Shown: positions 39,001-50,489, numbered from the stretch's first letter. The stretch is 64,000 bases of DNA from Aptenodytes patagonicus (GCF_965638725.1 NC_134970.1:7422001-7486000); one strand, 5' to 3'. The notes: generated by a model from the letters alone, not told the origin. Made by a program: numbers and translations.

Positions 39001-41233
39001 TGCCTGCCCGAGGAGGCTGAGAGGGAGTAGGACCCAGCCCTGGAGGGGAGAGGAGAGGGGGTCAGCTGGGGACAGCTTCTCTATTAGCCCTTTGCTGTTT
39101 GCACTGTGTCATTGGGCTCTGCCCCATGGGCTCTCCGTAGTCACCCTGGGCTGACACTAGCCAAAATGATCTTGCTGGCTTTGCCTGGACTGTGGGGACA
39201 GTATTGGGACACTCTGCATCTGTTCCCGTCTTCTGGGATGGGACACTTCCCAGTGTCCCTGGCCCAGGTGTCTCTCCTGGGTGTCCGGCAGAGGCTCAAA
39301 GAGGGATTTGGGAGGAGAGCAGATGAGATGGGCACAGGCTGCCCAGCCTCTGCTTGAGCTGGACTCCATGCCTTCATTTCGCCCAGCTCAGCGAGTCCGT
39401 GCTCCCGCGTCCTAATTTCTCTTTCTTCTGTGCTGGAAAAGCTTGAAGGTGAATGCCGCCAGGTCAAACACATCCTCTTTCCTTCCTGGCCGGACCAGCA
39501 GACACCCGAGTCAGCCAAACCCCTGCTGCACTTGGTGTCCAAGGTGGAGGAGACTCTCCAGGCTGCAGCCAGCCCAGGGCCCATCGTTGTGCACTGCAGG
39601 TAAGAGCTTTCCCCTCACCCGAGCCCCTGTGTGTCCTTCACCTTGGGGTCAGTCTGCAAATGCCGGAGGGGAAAAATCCCACATGTGAATGTTCGTGAGC
39701 TGGTCCCACTGTGGTGCAGAAATCCCAGGGCACGGCATCCCCATAGCAGTTTTTCAACCAGCAACTCCTGTCCTGGCATCAGGATGGTGGCATTAGCATG
39801 GTGCATACTGCCCTGTAAAGAAATCTGATTTGCACCTGGTTCTACGGACAGCGAGGTGGGAGCAGGAGAGCTCTGCAGGGTCGGGACCCAACCACCAGAC
39901 CCATGGCAGATCCATGGCTCAGGCTCCTGCTTCCTCTGCCGCTGAGCATGGCCTGCGGCTCGAATGTGAAGCTGTTTTTTCAGGGCAGCCCTCCTGGAGG
40001 AGGTGGCCTCTGTGTGTTTTCTCTCACTGCTAAGTGAATTTGGGGACAGTGGAGCAGAGCGCCCAGTTGTCCCTGTGCAACACACTCAGCATGTGATGCT
40101 GCAGGCTGGCCTGTCCCAGGTCAAACCACTTGGTGCCTGGGTTTAGAGCACAGCTGGGAAGGGAGGTGACGGGGCTGCAGAGACCACTGCACTGCGCAGG
40201 GATGGGGAGCACAGACTGGTTTTGTGCTTCCAGAGTGGCCTCAGCTGGGCCGTGCAACATAGCAGGACCCCCTTGCCATGGCAGAGTGATGCCAGCCCAT
40301 GCCTTTTGGTGTCTGGCTAAGAAAGTTGGTCTGGCAGCTGGGACCAGGACCCCAGCATCCCTCTAGGAAGAAATCATGGCAGCAAACCAATCCAGGAGTA
40401 TGTCCAGCTCGGACAGACCAAAGTCCAGGCAGTGGACGTTGTCGGTGCTCAGCACAGCTGTGTCTGTCCCGCAGTGCAGGCATCGGCCGGACGGGCTGCT
40501 TTATCGCTACCAGGATCGGGTGCCAGCAGCTGAAGGACAAGGGGGAGGTGGATATCCTGGGAATCGTGTGCCATCTCCGCATAGACAGGTGGGTGCTCAA
40601 AGCAGGCTGCTCCTTGGAGGGTCCTGCTGGGTGCCAAACCTGGGAGGAGGGATATGGGAGGGATGGGGGGACAGGCATCGTGAGGGGACATGGGGACAAT
40701 TTTTGATGGAAACCAGAAGGGTTGCTGAAAGATGCCGATGTAGCGACAGCAAACAATTGCCCAGTGCCGGGCTGGTTTTGCTGTCAGGGCTATTGTAGCT
40801 CTGAGAACCTGAGGACGTGAGGGAGAGGAGAGCGGCTCTGAACCTGGCAGTTGGTCTGCCCCTTCCAGCTCAGCCACTAAATTCAGAAACACTTGATTTT
40901 GCCACTTTTCAAGGAGAAGTACCAGCAAAAATTAGAGCCAAATCAGTTGCTAATTCGCATTTTGAACAGCCCAACGATGGTTCTGAGCCCAAATACTCTT
41001 TGGGCAGCTCTGGCACCTGTTTCAGATATACCTGGGTGTGGTGGCTGAATCAGGAATATTTGTGCCCTGGGAGCCGGGAGCCAGGGACGGGGTTGTGGGC
41101 TTCGGCGAGATGTCAGCAGGACCTGCCTTTCCCTTGCAGAGGTGGGATGATCCAGACGAGTGAGCAGTACCAGTTCCTCCATCACACACTAGCTCTCTAC
41201 GCTTCCCAGCTGCCGGAGGCAGGAGGCCACTAG
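32945..41233 (+). CDS. PTPN7: PTPN7 (HePTP), haematopoietic MAP-kinase tyrosine phosphatase, complete
   Basis: Nine coding exons: 32945-33075, 33524-33707, 34139-34223, 34918-34994, 37702-37839, 38711-38821, 39442-39599, 40475-40588 and 41140-41233 (stop TAG), giving 363 residues; human PTPN7 has 360. In the known family the enzyme dephosphorylates the activation-loop tyrosine of ERK1/2 and p38 in the cytosol of lymphoid and myeloid cells. Visible domains are the N-terminal kinase-interaction motif (residues 40-49), the substrate pTyr loop with KDRY, WPD loop Asp260, the PTP signature with Cys294 and Arg300, and the Q-loop region near QTSEQYQ. All splice phases agree. The start at 32945 (MVQA) matches the long human isoform and has a strong Kozak context. 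Catalytic residues are all kept, so the enzyme should be active. Confidence 0.96.
33524..33707 (+). CDS. PTPN7: PTPN7 coding exon 2 (KIM end and kinase-specificity sequence)
   Basis: Residues 44-105. It begins by completing Arg44, then [11 protein letters not shown]. Ser47 corresponds to the mammalian PKA site that blocks MAPK binding. It ends LEEEFS before donor GTACGA in phase 0. Confidence 0.95.
34139..34223 (+). CDS. PTPN7: PTPN7 coding exon 3 (start of PTP domain)
   Basis: Residues 106-133 plus one base. [16 protein letters not shown] leads into the pTyr recognition loop [11 protein letters not shown]. Acceptor is TCCTGCAG, donor GTATGT, phase 1. Confidence 0.95.
34296..34322 (+). repeat. 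(TG)n microsatellite in PTPN7 intron 3
   Basis: GTGTGCGTGTGTGTGTGTGT-type run with CG interruptions, just after coding exon 3. A smaller (GT)n lies at 10702-10716. Confidence 0.85.
34918..34994 (+). CDS. PTPN7: PTPN7 coding exon 4
   Basis: Residues 134-159: NPESRVCL, then [11 protein letters not shown], the conserved YINANYI segment of the PTP fold. Acceptor is TTTCTTTCAG, donor GTGAGT, phase 0. Confidence 0.95.
37702..37839 (+). CDS. PTPN7: PTPN7 coding exon 5
   Basis: Residues 160-205: YIATQGPM and [10 protein letters not shown], core PTP-domain motifs, then LIVMITKL. It follows a 2.7-kb intron, the longest in the gene. Acceptor is GCTCGGCAG, donor GTACTG. Confidence 0.95.
38711..38821 (+). 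CDS. PTPN7: PTPN7 coding exon 6
   Basis: Residues 206-242, opening KCVHYWP and running through YGPFTIRV to LSIQ, in phase 0-0. The segment EKEGIYGPF aligns without gaps to human PTPN7. Confidence 0.95.
39442..39599 (+). CDS. PTPN7: PTPN7 coding exon 7 (WPD loop, catalytic Cys)
   Basis: Residues 243-294 plus two bases. [17 protein letters not shown] contains general acid Asp260, and IVVHC contains nucleophile Cys294. The intron falls inside the serine codon just after the catalytic cysteine. The acceptor tract (GCTGGAAAAG) is unusually purine-rich for this gene, but its position gives a gap-free match to human. Confidence 0.93.
40475..40588 (+). CDS. PTPN7: PTPN7 coding exon 8 (PTP signature)
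   Basis: Completes Ser295, then [15 protein letters not shown] with phosphate-binding Arg300, and [19 protein letters not shown]. It ends two bases into Arg333 before donor GTGGGT. Confidence 0.96.
41140..41233 (+). CDS. PTPN7: PTPN7 coding exon 9 (C-terminus and stop)
   Basis: Residues 333-363: [20 protein letters not shown], then [10 protein letters not shown] and TAG at 41231-41233. The Q-loop glutamines that position the catalytic water are present. The last four residues differ from mammals. Confidence 0.96.
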
Positions 41234-41700
41234 CGCAGGGCTCCCACTGGGCTGCCGGCTCCCTGCTCCGACCTCTCCTGCACCAGCCTCAGGGACATGT
41301 CCACCAAAACAAACCTGAAAACAAACTGCTGCCACCGGGCTACAGAGCAGCAGCATGAGCATCCCTCAGGATGAGCACAGACGAGCAAACCCATGGGGAT
41401 TGTGGCCTTGCGACCCTGGGGACCAGCAGGATTTGGCAGGTTCACGAGGGATTCAGTGGGTGCTCGAGGTGGCCGTTGCTGCTGGCTCAAGGCAGATTTC
41501 ACCCCTGGAAAGAAGCTTTGGCTTTTGAAACATGCAACGTTTTATCCTCAACCAGAAGAGTGAGCTGTGCAGAGGAATTGAAGCTGGGTGAGCGCCGGGC
41601 GCACGATTTGCCTTTTAGCTGCACAGAAATGTTTAACCCGTTAGATGCGGAGCTGGTACAATTACTCTGCAAATAAACAGAGCCTCTCTCCTGACCGTGT
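41234..41700 (+). promoter_or_regulatory. PTPN7: PTPN7 3' UTR and poly(A) signal
   Basis: After the stop codon an AATAAA lies at 41672-41677, followed about 20 bp on by a GU-rich stretch (GTGTATCATCTGTGG), the usual cleavage and polyadenylation layout. This predicts a 3' UTR of about 460 nt. Another AATAAA at about 42447 could serve as a distal alternative. Confidence 0.75.
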
Positions 41701-44384
41701 ATCATCTGTGGGCAGAGGCTGCACCGCGTGCAGGGCTGGGCTTGCTCCAAACACGTGCCATGATGCTCTTCTTTCTAAAGACACACCTTGATGATTTGGT
41801 ACAAAAGGTGCGCAGTTGGCTGTCCTCGTTACGTGGCTTGCTTTCCTCTCCACCTTTGGCCAACACCTTCTCAACAGCCTGAAAGTAGGGGAGATTCCTA
41901 AGTGCGTCTGCAGTTTTGCAAGCAACATGTTCCAAATTGTCTTTTGTTGCACGAGGGTGGGGGTTTTGCATTCTTATTTTTTTGCTGAAATTAGAACAAA
42001 ATAATATTTAGGTTTTTTTCACTGATAAAATTCAGGGGGAAAAAAGGAAGAAGAAGGAGAAACATTTTGGCACAAAGCACGGAGATGGAAATATTCTGTA
42101 AAATATTTCAATGCCATTTAAAACTGGCCTTCAGCTGATGGGCATTGCACACCCTGTTGGGCAGTGAGGACTGATAAGGAGCTGAGGGCTGCCTAGCCTG
42201 CCCATGCCCACAACCGTGACATGGCCTGCTCGGTGGGCGAGATCCAGGGGAAAAAGGGTCAATCCTCTTGCTGAGGGTGTCTGAGCTTGCCTCGGCTCCT
42301 GGAGCATCCCCAGATCAGGGCTGTGTGCATGGACCCCCCTCCACTGCTCTGAGGGTCCCCAAAATGCAGTTGAATGGCTGCCCAATGGTTTTACCCCAGT
42401 CCCCGTTGTTCAGGTTCTGTGGCTTTCTTGGGAGGAGAAATAATTGAATAAAAAGAGAAGTTTCATCCTTAACTCTGCAGTTCTCCTGTCTTGTCATCAG
42501 TCCATCAGTCCAGGAGGGGGGTTCCACAGGCCTGTGTGTCCCCCGCCAGTATCCCATCCTCACTGCTCCTTTCCTTGCTCCTCTCCTGCCCCTCTCCATT
42601 TACTCTCTATAAAAGCAGTAAGTGAGCAAGTGAATCAGCCTTGTCCGAGGATGAGTAGTGAGTCAAAGTCAGTTTCTTCTCCCTAATCTCGCTGAGCATA
42701 AGTAGCAAACCCAGTGGCAGACCAGACATGTCCCACTGTGCAAAAATACCCAATATTACAGAAATTATCATGTATTGCTGAGCCCTGGTAGTTCCTTATT
42801 AGTTGTTCTCATGTGTTTGCAGACTCTCCTGATAGAGTACTTACCAGGGCACTTGCTATAGCACGATAAAGCCATGTTGAAGCATCTGCTCACTGCAAGG
42901 AGCAAATCTTTTTGGAGAAATGTCTCAGAGAATGGATGGAAGAGTGACAGACAGTGAGACACCCTCTGCTAGCACAGCCCCCTCCCATGGCACCAGGAAC
43001 AAACCCACTCCCTGGCCCTGCAGCAGGAAAAAAAACAAATCTGAAGTAACGTCCTTCCACCTACAGCATCTGGATTGCCCTGGCAGAGCAATCTCCCTGT
43101 ACTGGCCGCCGGGTTAACCCTTCCTCGTGCCACTGAGCCTGCCCAGCTGGGCACTGCTGGGGGCACCTTGGTCTCTGCGGGGCTCCTGCCTGGTGCCTGG
43201 GCTCTTGGAGAGACTGTGGAGCCTCCGCAAGCCCCCTGAAGGTCAAAGCATGGCTCAGGACTTTGCCTTCTCAGTTAATTTTATGTCACGCTGTTGCCTT
43301 TGACGGTGTCTCTGAAGCCACCAATGGAAGTTTTGAGCTCATCTGAGACAGGCTTTATTCAGCTGGCCCACGGCATCCTCCTTCCCGAGTCCTTCCTCCC
43401 CACATTGCCATCAGTCAGGGGAACTTGAAGAGCCTGCAAACTGCAGCAAGGCACGGTCTTTGCCCGCACTCCCTGGACAGCAGGACATGCACCATTTTTC
43501 TCATGCTTTCAGTTTATTATCAAGAGAAGAGTTGCTAGAGCAGGCTTGCAGTGAGACCTGCGTTGAGGGACTCCCAAGGCATGCAGGAGGAGGGCTGGGA
43601 CCTGTGGCCAGGCAGGGGGTGTTGTCACCCCCTCTCAGATTCCCCATCGGGTGCTGGGAGTTTTACCAGTTCAGCTGCCTGATGCAGATTATGATCAGTT
43701 AAGCAGTTTTCCTGTCTCTCAATCTCAATTTCTACCAGCTCTATCTGTTCAAGACACTTATCAGGCCATTACCACTCACTATCTGAGTATCTCTCCATCC
43801 TCCCTGTATTTATTTCCCAAGCACCCCTCGGGGCTATGCTGGTCTATTCCCTGTGTTATTGCAAAACACCGTTCCAGGGCTCACCAGATGTCAGGGGTGA
43901 GACAGAGTGTTTGATCTGGTCTGGCTGTGTCAGGCTTACACCTATGTCCTGGGAAACTGCTTCACCTTGTCCATAAAGACCATGGGGTGCCCAGCAGGCA
44001 AAGGAAAGGAATCACTCCGAAATCTCACATCTCCCCATGCCCCTGGCTGAGATTAAGCCCCTGAGCTTGGCCAGGGCCGAGGTTGTTCCTGTTCCTCATT
44101 CCCCTCCCTTAAAATCCCAGCATGGACCCAGCTGCCTTTTTCCTTCTCATGGCGTTTCCGTGCTTTGCTGGAGGTGCAGCCCAGATGACCGGGCAGGGAG
44201 CTGGTGCTGGGGTCCCTGGGCTGCAGACTCCTGCGAACCATGACCCCAGCAGGCCAGGTCCTGCTCAGGGTTCAGGAAACGTCCTTTCTCAACGTAACTG
44301 TAATTCTGGCCTGGGGTTTTCCGGGCTGGTAATCCATTTCCTACACTTGCGACAACTCACCAGGCTGGAGGTTGCCTAGGATGG

Positions 44385-44974
44385 TGTGCTGGTTTTGGCT
44401 GGGATAGAGTCAATTTTCTCCATAGTAGCTGGTATGGGGCTCTGTTTTGGATTTGTGCTGAAAAGAGTGCTGATAACACAGGGATGTTTTAGTTACTGCT
44501 GAGCAGTGCTGACACAGCGTCAAGGCCTTTGCTGCTTCTCACCCCACCCCACCAGCGAGCAGGCTGGGGGGGCACAAGAAGTTGGGAGGGGACACGGCTG
44601 GGACGGCTGACCCCAACTGACCCAAGGGATATTCCACACCATATGACGTCATGCTCAGCATATAAAGCTGGGGGAAGAAGGAGGAAGGGGGGGACATTCG
44701 GAGTGATGGCATTTGTCTTCCCAAGTCACCGTTACGTGTGATGGAGCCCTGATTTCCTGGAGATGGCTGAACACCTGCCTGCCGGTGGGAAGGAGTGAAT
44801 GAATTCCTTGTTTTGCTTTGCTTGTGAGCACAGCTTTTGCTTCACCTATTAAACTGTTTTTATCTCAACCCACGAGTTTTCTCACTTTTACCCTTCTGAT
44901 TGTCTCCCCCATCCTACCGGGGGGAGCGAGCGGCTGTGTGGGGCTTAGTTGCCGGCTGGGGTTAAACCACGACA
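44385..44974 (+). mobile_element. Solo LTR of an avian ERV, plus orientation
   Basis: A 590-bp unit bounded by TGTGCTGG and CCACGACA (TG...CA ends). It is colinear with the 3' LTR at 60972-61556 on the other strand. It has a perfect CRE palindrome TGACGTCA at 44644-44651, TATAAA at 44661-44666 and ATTAAA at 44848-44853, giving the U3-R-U5 plan. No internal retroviral sequence flanks it, so it is a recombination-derived solo LTR. I see no clean target-site duplication. Confidence 0.85.
44644..44666 (+). promoter_or_regulatory. LTR core promoter: CRE and TATA box
   Basis: TGACGTCA followed ten bases later by TATAAA inside the solo LTR. The CRE is a CREB/ATF site in known promoters. Transcription would run on the plus strand toward ARL8A, about 6 kb away. 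Confidence 0.6.
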
Positions 44975-47149
44975 CACACGCAGGCATTGCGGGTGGCAAG
45001 GAGACCCAAGGTGCTACAAATTCACTGCGGCTGATGGAGAGTGCCAGTGCATTGCATGGCGTCCCCATTGAACAGAGCATACCACTGCAGGCTGCAGGGC
45101 ACCGCTTCAGCCAGCTTCTTGGAAGAACAAGGAAATGGGGTAGGATGTGCCAAAATCCAGCACTTTGGGTATTCAGTAACAGCTCTCCACTCAGGTGAGC
45201 ACTGTAACCACAGATGAATCTCCAACAGCATTCTCATGGACTCCAAGTAATCAATGACCAAGCCCTCACCCAGAAAGGAGAAATTTCAAGGCAAGCTTTG
45301 GCATTTTAAGGGCAGCACTGGGGTCCCAGGAGCTCACGGAGGCTCCGTGAGAGCACCGGCAGCAGGTGGGACCCCACAGAGGACAAGGTCCACCCAGCAG
45401 CACCCCACCCAGCACCAGAGGGACGGGTTGACCTGGTGGCTGGAAGCACTGGGGACACTGTGGGGCACGGGAGTGACATGTCTTCATGCTGTTCTTCAGT
45501 AACCCAGTGGTTAAACCATGAGATGGGGGAACATGGAGAATAAGCCATCCGTTACCCCATGTTAACACGGAGCACAGCCCTGACAATTCAGTTTCTTTAA
45601 GGAACTTGGTTGAGTAACCACATCAAAACCTTCTGGGAATTTCAAATATGCTCATCTGGAGAGGTCCTGGAGCGTTGCTGGCTCTTGCACAAGGCGTTCT
45701 GCCCAGTCCCACGCTCCTGTCATGGAGACCATGGGTGACACAATGGGGGACAGCGCTGCAGAGGTGCAGCCATGGGGACAGGATCTGGCTCGTCCATCCC
45801 TGCATGTGCTGCCGCGGCTCCTCTGCAGGGAACAGAGCTTGGGACCCCCTGGTTCAAACCATCTGGAAACAGCCAGATGTCTCCAAACCTGCCAGGGCTG
45901 GCGTGAGACCCTTCTCTTGCTGGGGATAAGGGAAATGGGGATGGGCAGAGGGGCCAGTACATGAAAAGGGTCTTTTTGCGCATTTGCTCATGTCTCTCCT
46001 GGCGTGGGGATGGACTCACCCAGCTTCTATCTCTGCTATGAGTGGTGTGTTTTCTTTGAGCACTGGATAGACAGAGTTTCTCTGGCAGGGACTGCAGTAA
46101 CACATGTGCTATCAGGAGGCAATCTCTGCTAACAACTCGAGTGCCACAGGCATTTTGGGTGGGAAGCCCCAAACTGGTGTAGGGACATTCCCTGGGCTGG
46201 AATTTGTTAAAAAAAAAAAAATCTTCAGGCAGAAATTACACACAAGAATTGGGGGAACGATGAATTTTTCACTGGTTTGAGAAGCTACAGTGGAGTAATT
46301 ACAGAAAGCAACGATATTCCTGCTTCCTTAGGCCTCCCTTCAAGAGCACAGGGATCTTTAGCGGGCTGCAGCATCTCTGAAAACAAACTGGTTTCTGTCT
46401 CCGAAAACAAAGGCAACTTCCCAGTGACTTACAGCACATGATGGAAACTGTTTCCCACCATTAATTGTCATGGGTTCCGAGATACCCACTGTGAGGCAGA
46501 TCCAACCACAGCTCAGTTTCTCTATTTTCTGTGTGTACACGTTTGTCTCGGGCAGCCCCAGCAGTGAATTCAGCATCCTCGTCTCTCGCGGGAGCGTGAG
46601 CAACCTCCTCTGCATGTGGGCTCTCCCCAACAACTGCTGGAGCAAAGGCCCTGCCTCTCCACCCTGGTGTAAGGGAATTGCAAATGCCCCCGTGTGTCAG
46701 CCCTCGCTTTCGGACTGGCTCAAATCCAGCCTGGATGTAACCGAGCCTTGTTGGCATCGCACAGCCGGCCAGTGCAGCCACCAGCAGACTGCCCTGAGCG
46801 CTCAGCATCGATGTGGAAGGGCAAAGGAGAGCGAAAGCACAGCCAACACAAGTACCTCAAGCGCAGGAGCAGCTTAGCATCCCCTTGCAACCCAGCAGAG
46901 CTTAGCTGGGTGAAAATGAGGGGGTTTTCAGGCTGCAGGGCCCAACCTGATCTCTAAAGCCTGGTGTCACAGCAGGTTGTATAAACATCTTATAGAAACA
47001 TCCCTTGAGAAAGTCGTGCCTTTGGATTGTGTCTCATTCTGCATGTGGAAAATTGTTCATCAGCTCTTGTGACATTGCTCTGGGCTCCCTGCTCTGCAGA
47101 GGTCTTGTCATGGGAAATCAAAGCACTGGGTCAAAATACAAAAGCACGT

Positions 47150-47235
47150 GCAGCCCATTACCCGGGGAAACTGAGGCCCAAGGGCAAAGTGCCAGGTCAA
47201 AGTCCAGCCTCCAAATCCACAAAACCAGTGACTGT
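47150..47235 (+). repeat. Possible ancient MIR/core-SINE-like fragment
   Basis: GGGGAAACTGAGGCCCAAG followed by CAAAGTGCCAGGTCAAAGTCC resembles the conserved centre of amniote MIR elements (gaggaaactgaggc, then a gaccttgcccaaggtca-type stretch). The match is short and by eye only. A second short gggaaactgaggca lies near 24740. Confidence 0.3.
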
Positions 47236-47869
47236 CCCATGACTGAAAAGAAAACAGCAGGTGCACGAGGTCCCCTTCGTGCCCATGAGGTCCCCTTGCA
47301 CCACGGTGCACCTCCCACGGGGCTGGACCTCCAGGTCACCCTCATCTCACCCGTTAGTGTCCGCTGAGTCTCGGGAGCTGGGGTCCCTGCTGGGACCTCA
47401 CCCTCGCCACCGCTGGTGTCACGCTGCCGCATCATCCTTCGGGAGTGTCCAGCACTTCCGCACGGCTGCTTTCACCAGCCCTGAGGAAAGGGCACCCGTG
47501 ACAGAGGAGTAGTTCCTGCTGCACCACCCAAGCTGCCTTGGCCCCTGGCCAGGCACTTTTTTTCCTGCCGTGGCCGTATCTCAGGCAGGTGATAACAGGG
47601 GGACAGTGGCGTGGGCTGCAGCAGGGCTGGAGGGCAGGGGAGGAGCCCCACGGGCTGGCCCAGCCCTGCTGTGGGTGCCAGGGAGCTCTGTGGGACCCCC
47701 GAGTGCATGGGGGAGCTGGGGTCCAGGGGAAGAGACACGTAAGGGTGCAGGATTGGGGGTCTGCCCAGCTGGCATGGTTGGAGGGGGCAGGTGCCAGCTG
47801 CTGCAGAGGCTCTGTCCCAGGGTGCAGGATACGTGCCAGCCAGTGCAGGCTGCCAGGTGCAGGGGTCAC

Positions 47870-50310
47870 TGGGTGCAAAAGGGCACAGGGGATGATGGGG
47901 GTGTGGGGGGTGCTGGGTGCAGAAGGCGCAGGACTCAGGAAGGTGCAAGGGCTGCCAGGTGCAGGGGTGGTGCTGGATGCAGGGTGCAGAGGTGCTGGAG
48001 GCACAAGGGTGCTGGATGCGGGGGTACTGGGGGTGCAGGGTGCAGTGGGTGCTGGGTGCAGGGGTGCTGGGAGCACTGGGGTGCAGGCTGCAGGGGTGCT
48101 GGGGGTGCAGGGTGTGCGGGCATGCCGGGGTGCAGGGGGTGTTGGGGGTGCTGGGTGGGGGGGTTGCAGGGCACAGGGGTCCAGGGGTGTGTGATGCAGG
48201 GGTCCAGGGTACAGTGGCGCTGGGGTTGCAGAAGTCCTGGGGTACTGAGGGTGCAGGGTGTAGGGGGTGATCAGTGCAGGGGAACTGGGGGTGCAAAGTG
48301 CAGGGGAACTCGGGGTGCAGGGGTGCTGGGTGCAGGGTGTATAGGGGTGCTGGGTGTCAGCATGCAGGGTAGGGGGGTGCAGGGGTGCTGGATGCAGTGG
48401 ATGCTGGGGGCGCAGCATGCATGTATGCCAGGGGTGCAGGGGATGCTGGGGGTGCAGGGGGTGAAGGGTGTGCGGGGCGCAGGGTGTGGGGGTACTGGGG
48501 GTGCAGGGTGTCTGGGGTGCAGGGTGCGGGGTGCAGGGTGCAGAGTGCAGGCTGTCCGGGGTGCAGGGTGCAGGGTGTCCGGGGTGCGGTGTGCAGGGTG
48601 CAGGGTGTCCGGGGTGCGGGGTGCAGGCTGTCCGCGGTGCAGGGTGTCTGGGGTGCAGGGTGCAGGGTGTCCGGGGTGCAGGCTGTCCGGGGTGCAGGGT
48701 GCCCAGGGTGCAGGCTGTCCGGGGTGCAGGGTGTCTGGAGTGCAGGGTGTCTGGGGTGCAGGGTGCAGGCTGTCCGGGGTGCAGGGTGCAGGCTGTCCAG
48801 GGTGCAGGGTGTCCGGGGTGTGGGGTGCAGGGTGCAGGCTGTCCGGGGTGCAGGCTGTCCGGGGTGCAGGGTGCAGGCTGTCCAGGGTGCAGGGTGTCCG
48901 GGGTGTGGGGTGCAGGGTGCAGGCTGTCCGGGGTGCAGAGTGCAGGCTGTCCGGGGTGCAGGGTGTCTGGGGTGCAGGGTGCAGGCTGTCTGGGGTGCAG
49001 GCTGCCTGGGGTGCAGGGTGTCCGGGGTGCAGGGTGTCTGGGGTGCAGGGTGCAGGCTGTCCGGGGTGCAGGCTGTCCGGGGTGCAGGGTGCAGGCTGTC
49101 CGGGGTGCAGGGTGTCCGGGGTGTGGGGTGCAGGGTGCAGGCTGTCCAGGGTGCAGGCTGTCCGGGGTGCAGGGTGCAGGCTGTCTGGGGTGCAGGGTGT
49201 CCGGGGTGCAGGGTGCAGGCTGTCCGGGGTGCAGGGTGTCTGGGGTGCAGGGTGCAGGCTGTCCAGGGTGCAGGCTGTCCGGGGTGCAGGGTGTCTGGGG
49301 TGCAGGGTGCAGGCTGTCCGGGGTGCTGGGTGCAGGCTGTCCAGGGTGCAGGGTGTCCGGGGTGTGGGGTGCAGGGTGCAGGCTGTCCGGGGTGCAGGCT
49401 GTCCGGGGTGTGGGGTGCAGGGTGCAGGCTGTCTGGGGTGCAGGCTGTCCGGGGTGCAGAGTGCAGGCTGTCCGGGGTGCAGGGTGTCTGGGGTGCAGGG
49501 TGCAGGCTGTCTGGGGTGCAGGCTGCCTGGGGTGCAGGGTGTCCGGGGTGCAGGGTGTCTGGGGTGCAGGGTGCAGGCTGTCCGGGGTGCAGGCTGTCCG
49601 GGGTGCAGGGTGCAGGCTGTCCGGGGTGCAGGGTGTCTGGGGTGCAGGGTGCAGGGTGTCCAGGGTGCAGGCTGTCCGGGGTGCAGGGTGTCTGGGGTGC
49701 AGGGTGCAGGCTGTCCGGGGTGCTGGGTGCAGGCTGTCCGGGGTGCAGGGTGTCTGGGGTGCAGGGTGCAGGCTGTCCGGGGTGCAGGGTGTCTGGGGTG
49801 CAGGGTGCAGGGTGTCCGGGGTGCAGGCTGTCCGGGGTGCAGGCTGTCCGGGGTGCAGGGTGCAGGCTGTCCGGGGTGCAGGGTGTCTGGGGTGCAGGGT
49901 GCAGGGTGTCCAGGGTGCAGGCTGTCCGGGGTGCAGGGTGTCTGGGGTGCAGGGTGCAGGCTGTCCGGGGTGCTGGGTGCAGGCTGTCCGGGGTGCAGGG
50001 TGTCTGGGGTGCAGGGTGCAGGCTGTCCGGGGTGCAGGGTGTCTGGGGTGCAGGGTGCAGGGTGTCCGGGGTGCAGGCTGTCCGGTGTGCAGGCTGTCCG
50101 GGGTGCAGGGTGTCCGGGGTGCAGGGTGTCCGGGGTGCAGGCTGTCCGCGGTGCAGGGTGTCCGGGGTGCAGGGTGTCCGGGGTGCAGGGTGTCCGGGGT
50201 GCAGGCTGCCCGGAGTGCAGGGTGTCTGGGGTGCAGGGTGCAGGGTGTCCGGGGTGCAGGCTGTCCGGGGTGCAGGGTGTCCGGGGTGCAGGGTGCAGGC
50301 CGCCAGGCCG
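47870..50310 (+). repeat. G-rich minisatellite, 16-bp/23-bp units, abutting the ARL8A CpG island
   Basis: About 2.4 kb built from GGTGCAGG(C/G)TGTCCGG (16 bp) with frequent extra GGTGCAG heptamers giving 23-bp units. Variants are TGTCTGG, TGTCCAGG and TGCTGGG. The first part (to about 48500) is degenerate. From about 48520 to 50305 the array is homogeneous and contains higher-order duplications. G is strongly concentrated on the plus strand with repeated GGG/GGGG runs. The unit contains no stop codons, which creates giant spurious reading frames on both strands. Confidence 0.97.
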
Positions 50311-50489
50311 GGCCGGGCCGTACCGCAGGTACCGTGGCTGGTGCGGCGGGTCCTCCCATCCGGCAGGGGGCGGCGGCGGCGGCCGGCGCGCGGGCCCCAC
50401 CCGGCGCGCGCGGGGCGCTGTGCGGCGCGCGGCGGTGCGGCAGGAGGGCGCGCGGCGCGCGGACAATACCGGGGCGGCGGCGGCGGCAG

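Larger units (their letters stand above)
41701..47870. other. Intergenic region between PTPN7 and ARL8A
   Basis: No gene recognised in about 6 kb. It holds one solo LTR (44385-44974), a 13-A run at 46209-46221 and a possible ancient SINE fragment near 47150-47230. The remaining sequence shows no long conserved frame and no tRNA-like fold that I could find. Confidence 0.6.

Noticed and set aside
48520-50305. CRISPR-like array
   Set aside because: The units are contiguous with no unique spacers. It is a vertebrate minisatellite next to a CpG island.
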